A program made the translations under genes and the position numbers. DNA of 64,000 bases from Rhizobium sp. ASV20 (GTDB lineage: Bacteria; Pseudomonadota; Alphaproteobacteria; Rhizobiales; Rhizobiaceae): NCBI RefSeq assembly GCF_016429015.1, contig NZ_JAELTU010000009.1:1-64000 (forward strand). Reading direction: 5' to 3'. Shown here one piece after another: positions 9,278 to 17,924 of the stretch; positions within the stretch are counted from its first letter, which is position 1; each line of letters starts with the position of its first letter. A model generated the notes under the pieces. That model did not search any database and was not told where the DNA came from. It worked only from the letters and a program-made list of their open reading frames with translations.

Positions 9278-10480
9278 ATGAAGCAGATTGAAGTAGCCGT
9301 CATCGGCGGTGGCCTGGCCGGCATGATCGCAGCCTTTGCGCTCGCGCGCGGCGGGCGATCCGTTGCGCTGGTGGCGGCGCCTCACAACAGAGCCGACAAG
9401 CGGACGACGGCGCTGATGGACCAATCGATCCGCTTTCTCGAGCGCCTTACGCTTTGGGACAAGATCGTACCTTCGACGGCAGCGCTGACCACGATGCGGA
9501 TCATCGACGGTACCTCCAGGCTATTACGGGCACCGACCGTCTCGTTCCGTTCGTCCGAAATCGGGCTGGAAGCCTTCGGCTACAACATTCCGAATGCCGT
9601 GCTGCTCGACACCCTTAGCAGGGCCATCGCAGCAGAGGGCAACATCGCTCACATCGAAGCCACAGCCTCGGAAATCACCTTCCGCGACGACGGCGTTACG
9701 ATTGCCCTCGATAACGGTCAATCTATTGAGGCCGCCTTCGTCGTCGGCAGCGACGGGCGTAACTCGATGGTCCGGGAAACCCTGGGTATCAAGGTCAAGG
9801 GCTGGTCCTATCCGCAATCGGCCATGGTTCTGAACTTCGCGCATTCCTTACCGCATCAGAACATATCGACGGAATTCCACACCGAGAGCGGTCCCTTCAC
9901 GCAAGTGCCCCTGCCCGGCAACCGCTCCAGCCTCGTCTGGGTACAGAAGCCAGCGGAAGCGGCAGCCAATGCCGATAAATCGCTGGAAGAACTTGGCGGG
10001 CTGGTCGAGGAACGCATGCAATCGATGCTCGGCCAGGTGATGATCGAAGATAATGTTCAGGTATGGCCGCTCTCCGGCATGACGGCTCATCGCTTCGGCA
10101 AGGGCCGCGCCGCGCTGATCGGCGAAGCCGCCCATGTCTTTCCGCCGATCGGGGCGCAGGGGCTCAATCTGAGCCTGCGCGATATATTGGCGTTGTCGGA
10201 CATCCTGTGCAGTCGCCCGGATCAGCCGATCCCCGCCTCGGCCGGCGACATCTTCGACCGCCGACGCCGCGCCGACGTCATCAGCCGCACGACAAGCGTC
10301 GATCTCCTTAATCGTTCGCTTCTTTCAGATTTCCTGCCGGTGCAGATGTTGCGTGCCGCCGGGCTGCATGTGCTTTCCGCGCTCGCTCCCCTTCGCAACC
10401 TGGTCATGCGCGAAGGCATCGAACCGGGGGGCGCCCTTGGCAATTTCTCTTCGAAGCTACGGGAAAAGCTGCGTCGGTAA
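9278..10480 (+). CDS. UbiH/UbiF/Coq6-family FAD-dependent hydroxylase
   Basis: A 400-residue flavoprotein monooxygenase that probably hydroxylates the aromatic ring of ubiquinone precursors. The FAD-binding GGGLAGMIAAFALARGG starts near residue 9. The second nucleotide motif VGSDGRNS is near 157. The third FAD site GEAAHVFPPIGAQGLNLSLRD, around 287, is the UbiH hallmark. Many rhizobia carry broad-specificity UbiH-like hydroxylases, so the exact ring position is unknown. The 3' end overlaps the convergent transporter gene by 24 bp. A 210-bp upstream gap separates it from the divergent pcs. Confidence 0.9.
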   Translation: MKQIEVAVIGGGLAGMIAAFALARGGRSVALVAAPHNRADKRTTALMDQSIRFLERLTLWDKIVPSTAALTTMRIIDGTSRLLRAPTVSFRSSEIGLEAFGYNIPNAVLLDTLSRAIAAEGNIAHIEATASEITFRDDGVTIALDNGQSIEAAFVVGSDGRNSMVRETLGIKVKGWSYPQSAMVLNFAHSLPHQNISTEFHTESGPFTQVPLPGNRSSLVWVQKPAEAAANADKSLEELGGLVEERMQSMLGQVMIEDNVQVWPLSGMTAHRFGKGRAALIGEAAHVFPPIGAQGLNLSLRDILALSDILCSRPDQPIPASAGDIFDRRRRADVISRTTSVDLLNRSLLSDFLPVQMLRAAGLHVLSALAPLRNLVMREGIEPGGALGNFSSKLREKLRR

Positions 10481-11419
10481 GACGCCCGATTTTATCAGGT
10501 ACAGCACCAGAGAAACCGTCGCCACGGAACAGGCCGTGGTGATGAGGATCGTGGCGGAGGCGCGCTCCTGCCAGACACCATATTGCTGGCCGATGACAAA
10601 AACGTTCGTCGCCGTCGGCAAGGCGGCCAGCAGCATCGCTGCCTCGATCCATATGGGGTCGAAACCACCCACTGCCTGCAAGACCACATAAACGACGAGC
10701 GGATGCAGGATAAGCTTTGCCGGCACGATGTAGCCGATCTCGACTGGCACCCGCTTCAAGGGACGTAACGCAAGCGTTACACCCATGGCAAACAGCGCAC
10801 AGGGGGCAGCGGCCTGGGCCAGATAATTGACGAATCGCTCGAATGCGATCGGCTGTTGGATCGATAGCGCCGCTACGACGAAGCCCAACGCAGTCGATAG
10901 AATGAAAGGGTGCAGCAGGACCTTTCGAGCAATATCGACAGCGAGGCGCCAGCGGGAACGCTTGTCTTGCCCTTCCAGCGCCATCAGCGCTGGCGCAATC
11001 ATGAAATGCAACGCATTTTCAAAGCAGACGATCAGCGCGACAGGAACGGCCGCCTTCTCACCCAGCGCCAGAAGCGCAAGTCCCGGCCCCATGTAGCCGA
11101 TATTGCCATAGGCGCCAGCAAAAGCCTGGATCGTGCTGTCAGCGAGCGAATTGCGCCGCAGGAAGCGCCCAATCAGAAACAGCAGCAGAAAGATCGAATA
11201 TGTCGCTGCGATATCCGCGGCGATGAAATCGACCCGCGTCAGCTGTTCGATCGGCGTCTGCGAAACGAGCTTGAAGAACAAGGCCGGCAGAGCCGCATAG
11301 ATGATGAAGGTATTGAGCCAGCCGAGCGCGTCAGCCGGCTGCTTGGTTACGCGCGCGGCGATATAACCTATCAGGATCAGGCCGAAGAACGGCAGCAGCA
11401 GACCGACAATGTCAGCCAT
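10457..11419 (-). CDS. AEC-family transporter (auxin efflux carrier / malonate permease type)
   Basis: A 320-residue membrane protein with about ten hydrophobic segments in two similar halves, the AEC fold. It opens MADIVGLLLPFFGLILIGYI and contains the mid-protein GYMGPGLALLALGEKA motif of this family. Characterised bacterial members move malonate or other carboxylates; no substrate can be assigned here. It stands alone, converging on the UbiH-like gene with a 24-bp coding overlap and with 55 bp to ccdA. Confidence 0.85.
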   Translation of the reverse strand: MADIVGLLLPFFGLILIGYIAARVTKQPADALGWLNTFIIYAALPALFFKLVSQTPIEQLTRVDFIAADIAATYSIFLLLFLIGRFLRRNSLADSTIQAFAGAYGNIGYMGPGLALLALGEKAAVPVALIVCFENALHFMIAPALMALEGQDKRSRWRLAVDIARKVLLHPFILSTALGFVVAALSIQQPIAFERFVNYLAQAAAPCALFAMGVTLALRPLKRVPVEIGYIVPAKLILHPLVVYVVLQAVGGFDPIWIEAAMLLAALPTATNVFVIGQQYGVWQERASATILITTACSVATVSLVLYLIKSGVLPTQLFP

Positions 11420-11474
11420 CGAACTTGTTCCATCTTGTCGGGAAATTGGAGCGGGGCGAAAGATATCGCCCGGC

Positions 11475-12227
11475 TTACCCGATTTTCATCAGGATTGGAA
11501 AGGTCTGCTGGAACCAGATCGCCATGTCGCTGACATATCCGAAGATGAAGGCAAGGCCGGTCAGTACGAGAAGCCCCCCCATGACCTTCTCGACCGTGCC
11601 GAGATGGCGGCGGAAGCGGGATAGAAAGCGCATGAACGCGCCGGAAAAACCGGCCGCGATCCAGAAGGGAATAGCAAGTCCGAGAGAATAGACAGCAAGG
11701 AGACCTGCGCCTGCGCCGACCGTTTCGCGGGAAGCGGCAATACCGAGGATCGCCCCAAGAACCGGGCCGATGCAGGGCGTCCAGCCAAAGGCGAAGGCAA
11801 GGCCCATGATATACGCGCCCGTCAAGGTCGCCGGTTTTCCGTTACCCTGGAAGCGCGCTTCGCGAGCGAAAAGCCCGATGCGGAAAACACCGAGGAAATT
11901 CAACCCCATGATCACGATGATGAGGCCGCCGATTTTCGAAAGAATATCGAGATGCTGGCGCAACATCAGGCCTATCGACGAAGCACCGGCGCCGAGAGCG
12001 ACAAATACGGTAGCAAATCCCAACGTGAAGAATAGCGCCGACATCAAGACGTTACCGCGAACGCTAGGCCCGGCGGCAACGGTCGTGCCGCCGCCACGAA
12101 ACTGCTCGACGGAAATCCCGGCCATATAGCAGAGATAAGGCGGCACGAGCGGCAATACGCACGGCGAGAGGAACGAAAGCGCTCCGGCAATCAGGGCGCT
12201 AACAATCGAAATATCGGCAAGCGACAC
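11475..12227 (-). CDS. ccdA: Cytochrome c biogenesis / thiol-transport protein CcdA
   Basis: A 250-residue six-span membrane protein that carries electrons from cytoplasmic thioredoxin to periplasmic thiol-disulfide enzymes for cytochrome c maturation. The conserved redox cysteines sit in LSPCVLPLVPPYLCYMAG near residue 22 and FGWTPCIGPVLGAI near 145. It corresponds to the central domain of DsbD only, as expected for the short CcdA form. It probably forms its own transcription unit, since both neighbours are separated by non-coding DNA. Confidence 0.92.
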   Translation of the reverse strand: MSLADISIVSALIAGALSFLSPCVLPLVPPYLCYMAGISVEQFRGGGTTVAAGPSVRGNVLMSALFFTLGFATVFVALGAGASSIGLMLRQHLDILSKIGGLIIVIMGLNFLGVFRIGLFAREARFQGNGKPATLTGAYIMGLAFAFGWTPCIGPVLGAILGIAASRETVGAGAGLLAVYSLGLAIPFWIAAGFSGAFMRFLSRFRRHLGTVEKVMGGLLVLTGLAFIFGYVSDMAIWFQQTFPILMKIG

Positions 12228-12498
12228 GATGAACTCCGGCTATCTCATTTCGCTTTCTTCCTAGCGTTGCGACCAGCGGAAAGCCAATCACCTTTTCGAG
12301 TGAGTCTGGCCGTACTGCCTTAAAGTTGACGGAATTAGAAGGCGCCTATCTATGCGGAAACCCGGGATTTCTGGGCCTGAATCATCATCCAGAGGCATAC
12401 TAACGAACGAATTGCATTTGCTAAAATATTGGTTCAAGCTGCGGTCGTTCGTCCAACAACGTGCATTAACCCAACTAGTTAGCGGAGGAAGTCCCCCC

Positions 12499-12795
12499 AT
12501 GCGATTCGTTACTATGTTTACGGCTGCAGCCTTTGCCGCACTTTTCAGCGTCAGCGCCATGGCGCAAACGGCGACGGCGCCTAGCACCACGACGACCACA
12601 CCCAGCGCAACGACGACAGCTCCTGCGGCCACAACCACGCCTAAGGCAGCGACCACGATGAAGCCCAAGGCTATGAAACCGGCTCAGACCGCTGTTTCCA
12701 AGGCATGTTCAGCACAGGCTGACGCCAAGGGTCTGCATGGGAAAGCTCGCGCCAAGTTCCGCAGCGACTGCAAAAAGGCCGGCGGCAAGGCTTAA
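12499..12795 (+). CDS. PsiF-repeat secreted small protein
   Basis: 98 residues. A signal peptide ends at SAMA near residue 21, followed by a threonine/proline/alanine-rich linker (about 22-63) and a C-terminal PsiF repeat (about 66-98). The repeat has the family's two cysteines, in KACSAQAD and SDCKKAG, around a KGLHGKARAKF core. PsiF is named from a phosphate-starvation-inducible gene of E. coli; its function is unknown. The ATG at 12499 follows GGAGGA at good spacing; the longer open frame upstream lacks a secretion signal at its start. A strong hairpin follows 26 bp after the stop. Confidence 0.8.
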   Translation: MRFVTMFTAAAFAALFSVSAMAQTATAPSTTTTTPSATTTAPAATTTPKAATTMKPKAMKPAQTAVSKACSAQADAKGLHGKARAKFRSDCKKAGGKA

Positions 12796-12821
12796 CCTTG
12801 TAAGCTTCGCCTCAACCAAAG

Positions 12822-12856
12822 GTCAGCTTTGCCGCTGAAACGGCGGCAAAGCTGAC
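12822..12856 (+). terminator. Long hairpin downstream of the PsiF-like gene
   Basis: A perfect 14-bp stem (GTCAGCTTTGCCGC and its complement) with a 7-nt loop. It lacks a T run on either strand, so it may stop transcription weakly or protect the 3' end of the mRNA. Confidence 0.55.
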
Positions 12857-13152
12857 TACAACTCCCGAATTTTCCATAGAATATTTTACTTAAGCAATTC
12901 AGCGCTTGTCATTGAAATCATTTTGACAAAGCAAGTGAACATGCAGTTTCCCCATCTCTCGGCCGATGCGCTTGCTCGCACCATGCGTCGATATTGCGCA
13001 TGAGCGTCAACCATCCATCGGCATGAGTTCGGAACACCTTCAATCTCCTGAAGAGCGCAAGCAACGTTTCGCAACAAAGGAGAAAAACCCAGGAAACCTG
13101 CAAAAACTACAGTTTGCTCTCGTTCGATTGAATCGGTGAACGGAGCAACGAC
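12857..13152. other. Intergenic region, no gene seen
   Basis: About 300 bp of relatively AT-rich sequence. A 103-codon open frame on the minus strand has neither a ribosome binding site nor a recognisable protein, and I treat it as chance. Confidence 0.4.
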
Positions 13153-13368
13153 TTGAAACCAGCCATAAACCCTCCTCCCGCTGAAGAGACTTCGCACGCG
13201 AAATATCTGGCGGCATGTCTTTTCGCACTTGAGCCGTCCATCGAAAGCCTGCTTAGCGCCGCATTGAAATCGGGTTGGAAACGCGATTACGTGCTTCTGG
13301 CAATCATGGCCATTACGGCCAACGATGGCGAGGAGACAAGCTCGTCCCGCGGATCATTACATTCATGA
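13153..13368 (+). CDS. Small uncharacterised protein
   Basis: 71 residues if translation starts at the TTG at 13153, with GGAG eight bases upstream. The core ALEPSIESLLSAALKSGWKR resembles small rhizobial proteins with a helical 'hydrophobic-GW' pattern, but I cannot name a family. No signal peptide or membrane span. It stands alone between non-coding regions. The gene is plausible, not certain. Confidence 0.45.
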   Translation: MKPAINPPPAEETSHAKYLAACLFALEPSIESLLSAALKSGWKRDYVLLAIMAITANDGEETSSSRGSLHS

Positions 13369-13452
13369 GTCGCGGTTGCTGCGATCACCCAGGATGCAAC
13401 TTGCCCTGAGACCGGCAACGAGCCGCAGCGTTAATTTCGAACGCGATCCAAA

Positions 13453-13821
13453 TTAGAATTCGGCAGCTGCGCGGCCAAAGACGAAATCGGCCTCCGTGCC
13501 ATCCGTCAACCGAACGCGACCGGAGCCATCGATACCACTGGCCTGCCGCGTCGCTATCACAAACCCCTTCCGGCCATCGGAGCATCGAACGGGCATGGAA
13601 ATCGTCACTGAGGTGTCGAATGCATCATATGTGCCGGAACACTTGACCGTCTTGCCGTTCAACTTGCCCGCCACCTGGAAGCTGCCGCCGGACATTGCTG
13701 CCGTAGACGTTCCCCGCATGACGTCGCCCTTGCCGGAAATTACGGCAACCGGCACGGTCATCGCGCAGGAAGCAAGAGATATAGCTGAGGCGGCAACGAC
13801 GACGAACCCTATGTTTTTCAC
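13453..13821 (-). CDS. Small lipoprotein of unknown function
   Basis: 122 residues. The start is taken as GTG at 13819-13821 because it follows GGGGGG and directly opens a lipoprotein signal, VKNIGFVVVAASAISLASC. The lipobox LASC is at about residue 19, so the mature protein should be lipid-anchored after cleavage. The rest is a compact beta-rich sequence with GKGDVMRGTSTAAMSGG, two further cysteines (KCSGTYD and VRCSDGRKG) and no known motif. It is a single gene flanked by unrelated small genes. Periplasmic or outer-membrane location is a confident inference; function is unknown. Confidence 0.7.
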   Translation of the reverse strand: MKNIGFVVVAASAISLASCAMTVPVAVISGKGDVMRGTSTAAMSGGSFQVAGKLNGKTVKCSGTYDAFDTSVTISMPVRCSDGRKGFVIATRQASGIDGSGRVRLTDGTEADFVFGRAAAEF

Positions 13822-13981
13822 GAGATATTCCCCCCTTAAGACGGTGGAAATATGCACGCGAAACGAGAGTGGTCAATAGAACATTGTTGGCCCGCTTTTC
13901 CGTTACACGCACGTTTCGGAACGCGCTTCATCAAACAGGGCAATAGCAGTCAGGCGCACACAAGTGTCTTTCCGCATCAGA

Positions 13982-14182
13982 TCATTTGCGGCTCGGCTTC
14001 AGCTCCTTGGTTGACTGATCGACCTTGCCGTCTGTCAGCCTATTGCGCGGGTCGGCGACAATAGCGCTTCCCTCGTCTTTGGCCTCCGGTTTTGCCGGTC
14101 CGCGAGCTTCACTGTGTTGTATCTTGGCAAGCGCCTGCTTGCTTTCTCTTTCGCGATTTGGATCGCGAGCTTGATCGCGCAT
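13982..14182 (-). CDS. Small, highly charged hypothetical protein
   Basis: 66 residues, rich in Lys, Arg, Glu, Asp and Pro and very poor in hydrophobics, so probably disordered. A good ribosome binding site (GAGGAG) lies upstream of the ATG at 14180-14182. No signal peptide, cysteine or known motif. It may be a rhizobia-specific stress-type protein; nothing in the sequence identifies its role. Confidence 0.55.
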   Translation of the reverse strand: MRDQARDPNRERESKQALAKIQHSEARGPAKPEAKDEGSAIVADPRNRLTDGKVDQSTKELKPSRK

Positions 14183-14647
14183 CGATTTTTATCTCCTCTT
14201 GTCCCAGGAGAAACACTGGCCGCTCAATTAGGTTCCCCGATCGACCGAGCACCTATATCGCGGGCTTCGATCGCAACGCTGCAAAATGGAAACCTCCTCC
14301 AGAATATTTGAGAGGCGATGAAACTATTCGGCAGCGGTCTACGTATAAGCGGCTAGGAATGAACCGGGATCGATTGTTCCGGAACATCCAACCTGTCACC
14401 GGCGCCCGCACTGCGACGGAGACGGCGGTAGCGGTCGCCTCCGCGTCGTTACCGCAGCGTCCGGCGCAAGGGATCTGACACCCTTCGCCGGACGCACTCT
14501 TCAATCTCTTGAATGATCATTGCCGTTGTCGGCACGTGGACCGACATCTAGCTTTGCGAAGGCGCCCAATTTATGGGCCGGACGCACCGTTCATAAGGTC
14601 CAGGACTGGCGCTTCAAGTCTTCATTCGGGGCTGAGCCGAAGAGCCG
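14183..14647. other. Intergenic region with a strong inverted repeat
   Basis: No convincing gene. The main structure is the hairpin at 14457-14495, listed separately. The rest shows short open frames only. Confidence 0.4.
14457..14495. repeat. Strong imperfect hairpin
   Basis: GCGTCCGGCG pairs with CGCCGGACGC, and inside it AAGGG pairs with CCCTT, leaving one bulged C and an 8-nt loop: 15 bp in total. No T run follows on either strand, so it is not a classical terminator. It could be a dispersed palindromic element of the kind known in rhizobia, or a boundary of the membrane-protein gene at 14648. Confidence 0.6.
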
Positions 14648-15127
14648 CTACGAGCAATCGGAGCTATCAACGGAGAAAGAATAGTCCTTCCCCTTGAACT
14701 GATAGATGTAATTGGCGAGGGACGCTTCACCGGAATCGAATTTCGGCAGCAAAAAGTTACACAAATCAGAGATTTGAGCTGACTTGACGAGAGGTGCGTC
14801 GAACCAGTCATCGTCGACATCAAGATCATAGAAATAGCTGTAAATACGATCCGTCAGGTCTATCTTTTTCAGCGTGATCTGCTCATCGATTTTCTTCGGC
14901 AGATCCTTGTTGGCGAAGACAACCGGATAGCGTTGGGTGAGATAAGGGATCACCAGACGCTCAGTCACAGGCGTCGTCATCGCAATTGCGATCAGCGGCA
15001 GCAAGCTCGATGCAACGGCGAACTTCCTCCTGGCCAGTGCACCAAGCACGACGCCTGCAGTCCCGAGCAACCCGCACACGATCGCGTAGATTTCCCATGA
15101 AGACAGCTCAGCCAAGAATTCCATCAT
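14648..15127 (-). CDS. Hypothetical membrane protein
   Basis: 159 residues from the ATG at 15125-15127 (MMEFLAELSSW); a start nine codons upstream is also possible. Two hydrophobic segments at about 10-27 and 35-53 are separated by a short basic loop (ARRK). A polar domain of about 105 residues follows, containing the acidic patch DLDVDDDWFD and three cysteines in the protein. No family recognised. It stands alone on the minus strand in an AT-richer stretch. It is real judging by its length and ordered hydrophobicity, but of unknown function. Confidence 0.6.
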   Translation of the reverse strand: MMEFLAELSSWEIYAIVCGLLGTAGVVLGALARRKFAVASSLLPLIAIAMTTPVTERLVIPYLTQRYPVVFANKDLPKKIDEQITLKKIDLTDRIYSYFYDLDVDDDWFDAPLVKSAQISDLCNFLLPKFDSGEASLANYIYQFKGKDYSFSVDSSDCS

Positions 15128-16062
15128 GCATCCATCGTCTTTATCAATCGCCATGTAGGCTGCCGGCGGCAACTCGCCTATGATCCGCCTGCCGCGTCCA
15201 GCACATGCCACTTGCCGTCAAAACATATCTATCGAGCCACAGCAGACGCCGGAACCAACAGCGCGAATTCGTGTGACAAACCAACCGTCATGCATTCAGT
15301 CTATACTCCTCCAGCGCACCATCGGGCAATCACAAGATTGTTCAATTTCCTGATCGTTAGCATACTTACTCGCGCTTCGATTGAAAACGAAACTCGTCGC
15401 ACATCTCCGCAGCAAATCAGGTTTTGCTGCGACATCCGCAAGAATGGAACCGCTTCCGAACATCTTTGAACCGCGGGTATGCACATCCCAATGCCTTTCC
15501 GCATTCCAGATGAAAGCCGCCTCACACTTTTCCCGAGAGTGCCTTGCGCTCCGGCGCATTCGATTTAGATCCTCAGTGCCTAGTCAGAAAATGTTGCCGG
15601 CTGCGTCTTGCAGCTCTTCAATGTAAAGCCCAGCCGCACTTGGCGACACGACGATCAGGGGTGAGAGCAGCTTTTGGTGTAGGGAGCATTTTTCCTAATA
15701 AAGAATGGAAGGCGACGAAACGTGTAGGCTCAATTCTATTGATCCACGCACGCATCTAACCAAAGCGCTCACAGCCATCGTCAACAGGCATAAGCAGTGC
15801 CGGATCGAAGAATTTCTGCCATCGCACCGTTGGAGAGCGCAACAAAGTGCAACTCAATGACCGCCGCCAGCTCATTGAGGGCACTTAGCATGAAGCTCAC
15901 GATCTGCTCTGCACTTCCCGTCGCAGACTCACGAAAAGTATCAATAAGCAAACCAGATATCGATCGCCAAAAGCGTGTTCTTGTAAAATTATACCATCTA
16001 AATTTGTATAATCTTACTTTTCGATCGTTAGGGTCAAAATAAATCCACTGAAGAGATCGTTC
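15128..16062. other. Long stretch without a supported gene
   Basis: More than 900 bp of AT-richer DNA. Several open frames of 70-130 codons occur on both strands, one of them (15781-16176, minus) overlapping the start of the lipoprotein gene. None has both a ribosome binding site and a recognisable protein. I consider it non-coding or decayed. Confidence 0.45.
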
Positions 16063-16518
16063 ATGCAAACCTTCTGGTTTATTTTCATAGGGCTCGCTTG
16101 CTCCGTCGGCCTTGCTAGCTGCACACCCGAAACAAAAAGCCCAATTGTTCAGAAGCTGGAAACGAGCGAACTCCACGAATTAGGCGCGTCGTGCGGTGGC
16201 ACATATTTCGCGTTCGATGGCGAGAATCTCGTCATGGTCACCAACGGTAAAAGTGAAGTTATACAGAAGAGCGTAAGATTTACCGACACGGGAGATAACC
16301 GGATCACGATGACCGCGAATTATGGCGCGGTAGACATGGTGACGCGATATCGCATCAATAGTGACGCAACTGTCCTGAACTTTGAGAGCTTCAATTTTGA
16401 TCCAAAGTTAACATCCGAGCAACTAGCTAAATTAGGTTTAAGGCCAGAGCGCGAACTCGAAGCGCAAATGAGGGAAACAAGTCCACCAATGGTCTTGTGT
16501 CCAAGAAACACGACGTAG
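16063..16518 (+). CDS. Hypothetical lipoprotein
   Basis: 151 residues. The signal sequence MQTFWFIFIGLACSVGLASC ends in a lipobox (LASC, cysteine at residue 20). The mature part has a second cysteine in GASCGGTYFAFDG and a beta-rich middle with NRITMTANYGAVDMVTRY. A charged C-terminal segment ends in MVLCPRNTT. No known domain recognised. Codon use and AT content are like the surrounding non-core stretch and unlike the flanking operons. Only about 350 bp separate it from the IS21-type end, so it may belong to an acquired segment. Confidence 0.65.
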   Translation: MQTFWFIFIGLACSVGLASCTPETKSPIVQKLETSELHELGASCGGTYFAFDGENLVMVTNGKSEVIQKSVRFTDTGDNRITMTANYGAVDMVTRYRINSDATVLNFESFNFDPKLTSEQLAKLGLRPERELEAQMRETSPPMVLCPRNTT

Positions 16519-16864
16519 CTTGCGATTGCAGACATATGTGTGATGACCGGCAGACGCCAAGCCTGGGGCGCTTCAGACGAGCTCGCCGACTACGAAATTT
16601 ATGGACAAAGCCAGCCATACCGTTTCGGCTATTCATCGCTCTGAAGCCTGACCAACCACGAAGGAGCTTAGATGCCAATCCGTGGATCGTTGCCTACCCC
16701 CTTCCCCAACCGTCTCGGCAACATCGACCAGATCAGGAGAGCTGCATAAGCAAGCGCAGCAAGTTCACTCGCGAGATAAGGGCCATGAAATGTGAGATTA
16801 GGATGTCATTTCCGATGACCTACGAGGGACAGCAGCAAATCGACTTGTGTGTTTAAGCAAGGAA
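16519..16864. other. Gap before the insertion-sequence end
   Basis: About 350 bp between the lipoprotein gene and the IS21-type terminal repeat. One 119-codon open frame on the plus strand is arginine-rich with no ribosome binding site and is discounted. Confidence 0.4.
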
Positions 16865-17463
16865 TGTTGACCCCGCTGGCGGGGTGATACTTATCCAATT
16901 TTGACCCCTCCCTGATTTCAACGGACCATCCTGCTTTTCAATGGATGGAGTGGGGAGTTGAAGAGAGTGGATACGATTGCGCGTGTCCGACGAGTCTTCC
17001 ATGTTCAGGGTTGGTCGGTAAAGAAGATCGCCAGGGAGCTGAATGTTTCGCGGAATACAGTCCGCAAGATTGTGCGCTCCGATGTCACGGAGTTTACCTA
17101 TAAGCGAGAGCACCAGCCGCTGCCCCGGATCGGAGCCTGGAGAGGCGATGTCGAGCGGTTCTTGCTGGCGAACGAAGGTAAGGCGGCTCGCGAACGGCTG
17201 ACGTTGATCCGGATTTACGAAGAGGCCCGGGCGCTTGGCTATGATGGCAGCTACGATACCGTTCGCCGTTACGCCAAGTCCTGGGCTAAGACACGTGGAA
17301 CGGTCACGTCCGAGGCTTACATTCCGCTCTACCATGCGCCCGGCGAAGCCTACCAGTTCGATTGGAGCCGCGAGATCGTGCTGATCAACGATGTGACGAC
17401 GACGGTGAAGGTCGCGCATGTGCGCCTCTGCCACAGCCGGATGATGTTTGCGCGGGCCTATGG
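16865..17463 (+). mobile_element. IS21-family insertion sequence, left end and 5' part only
   Basis: It begins with TGTTGACCCC at 16865-16874. A second copy, TTTTGACCCC, lies at 16899-16908, the multiple terminal repeats typical of IS21 elements. Then comes the 5' third of istA. The rest of istA, all of istB and the right end are absent: the sequence changes abruptly near 17463 to phage tail-fibre sequence. It is therefore a fixed, inactive fragment left by a deletion. Confidence 0.85.
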
Positions 17464-17923
17464 CACAAAGCCGATAGACGCTGGTTTCATTGCTAGTGGC
17501 CCAATGAACGCAGGTTTTGACACGGTTACAGCAACGTTGGCTAATGGCGCTGCGTTCAACATGGCGCAAGGTCAGAAAGTCGTCTTCAATTCCACAACTT
17601 CAAATTTTGGTGGTGGCACGTTCTACGGTAACAATATCGGCAGCACCTACATGAGTTACAACGGGTCGGTTCTCTTCGCAGCGGTTGCTGGAACGCCTGT
17701 GCTACAAATGAGCTCATCAGGGTTGGTTGTTGACGGCACGGTGAAGGCTTCTGGAGTTATTTCCACGCAGGCGAACCATATAAACATTGGATCAACTCAA
17801 ACGCCTGCGACATCCTCGACGTCCTGCACCACAGGAGACCATGCTTGGGATGCAAACTACGTCTATTGTCTGTGTAGGCCCAAACACATAGAAACGAGCT
17901 GCTCTATCAACCTGGTGAGATGA
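16958..17923 (+). pseudogene. Chimeric reading frame: truncated IS21 transposase IstA fused to a phage tail-fibre C-terminus
   Basis: The open frame of 321 codons starts at TTG 16958. Residues 1 to about 168 are IstA: helix-turn-helix WSVKKIARELNVSRNTVRKI, then the start of the DDE catalytic region with YQFDWSREIVLI (first catalytic Asp). It stops being IstA after MMFARAY. From there it is a glycine/serine/asparagine-rich phage fibre sequence. The other catalytic residues are missing, so no transposase activity is expected. The frame stays open by chance or selection. Whether it is expressed is unknown. Listed as a pseudogene because both parents are incomplete. Confidence 0.8.
17464..17918 (+). 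pseudogene. Phage tail-fibre-type protein, 3' fragment with frameshift and nonsense mutation
   Basis: The fragment encodes repeated short beta segments (for example AAFNMAQGQKVVFNSTTSN) and the ending seen in many phage tail and appendage proteins. One extra T at about 17867 shifts the frame. In the shifted frame the expected ending VCVGPNT-W-KRAALSTW follows, except that the W codon reads TAG at 17889-17891, and a final TGG TGA lies at 17913-17918. Both lesions mark a decayed gene. The 5' part was lost at the IS21 junction. Confidence 0.75.
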
Positions 17924-17924
17924 G

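Noticed and set aside
12590..12665. Threonine-codon-rich repeats (ACGACGACC type) considered as a DNA repeat array or CRISPR-like element
   Set aside because: They are irregular, lack spacers and encode the Thr/Pro/Ala linker of the PsiF-like protein.
12886..13197. 103-codon open frame on the minus strand
   Set aside because: Weak start context and overlap with a better plus-strand candidate; composition is not protein-like.
15381..15626. 81-codon open frame on the plus strand in the long gap
   Set aside because: No ribosome binding site, serine/arginine/cysteine-rich random composition, no recognisable motif.
15658..15672. GGTGAGAGC similar to the tRNA-Lys end, considered as a second attachment site
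   Set aside because: Only nine bases match and the following bases differ, well within chance.
15781..16176. 131-codon open frame on the minus strand
   Set aside because: It overlaps the well supported lipoprotein gene start, has no ribosome binding site and no known motif.
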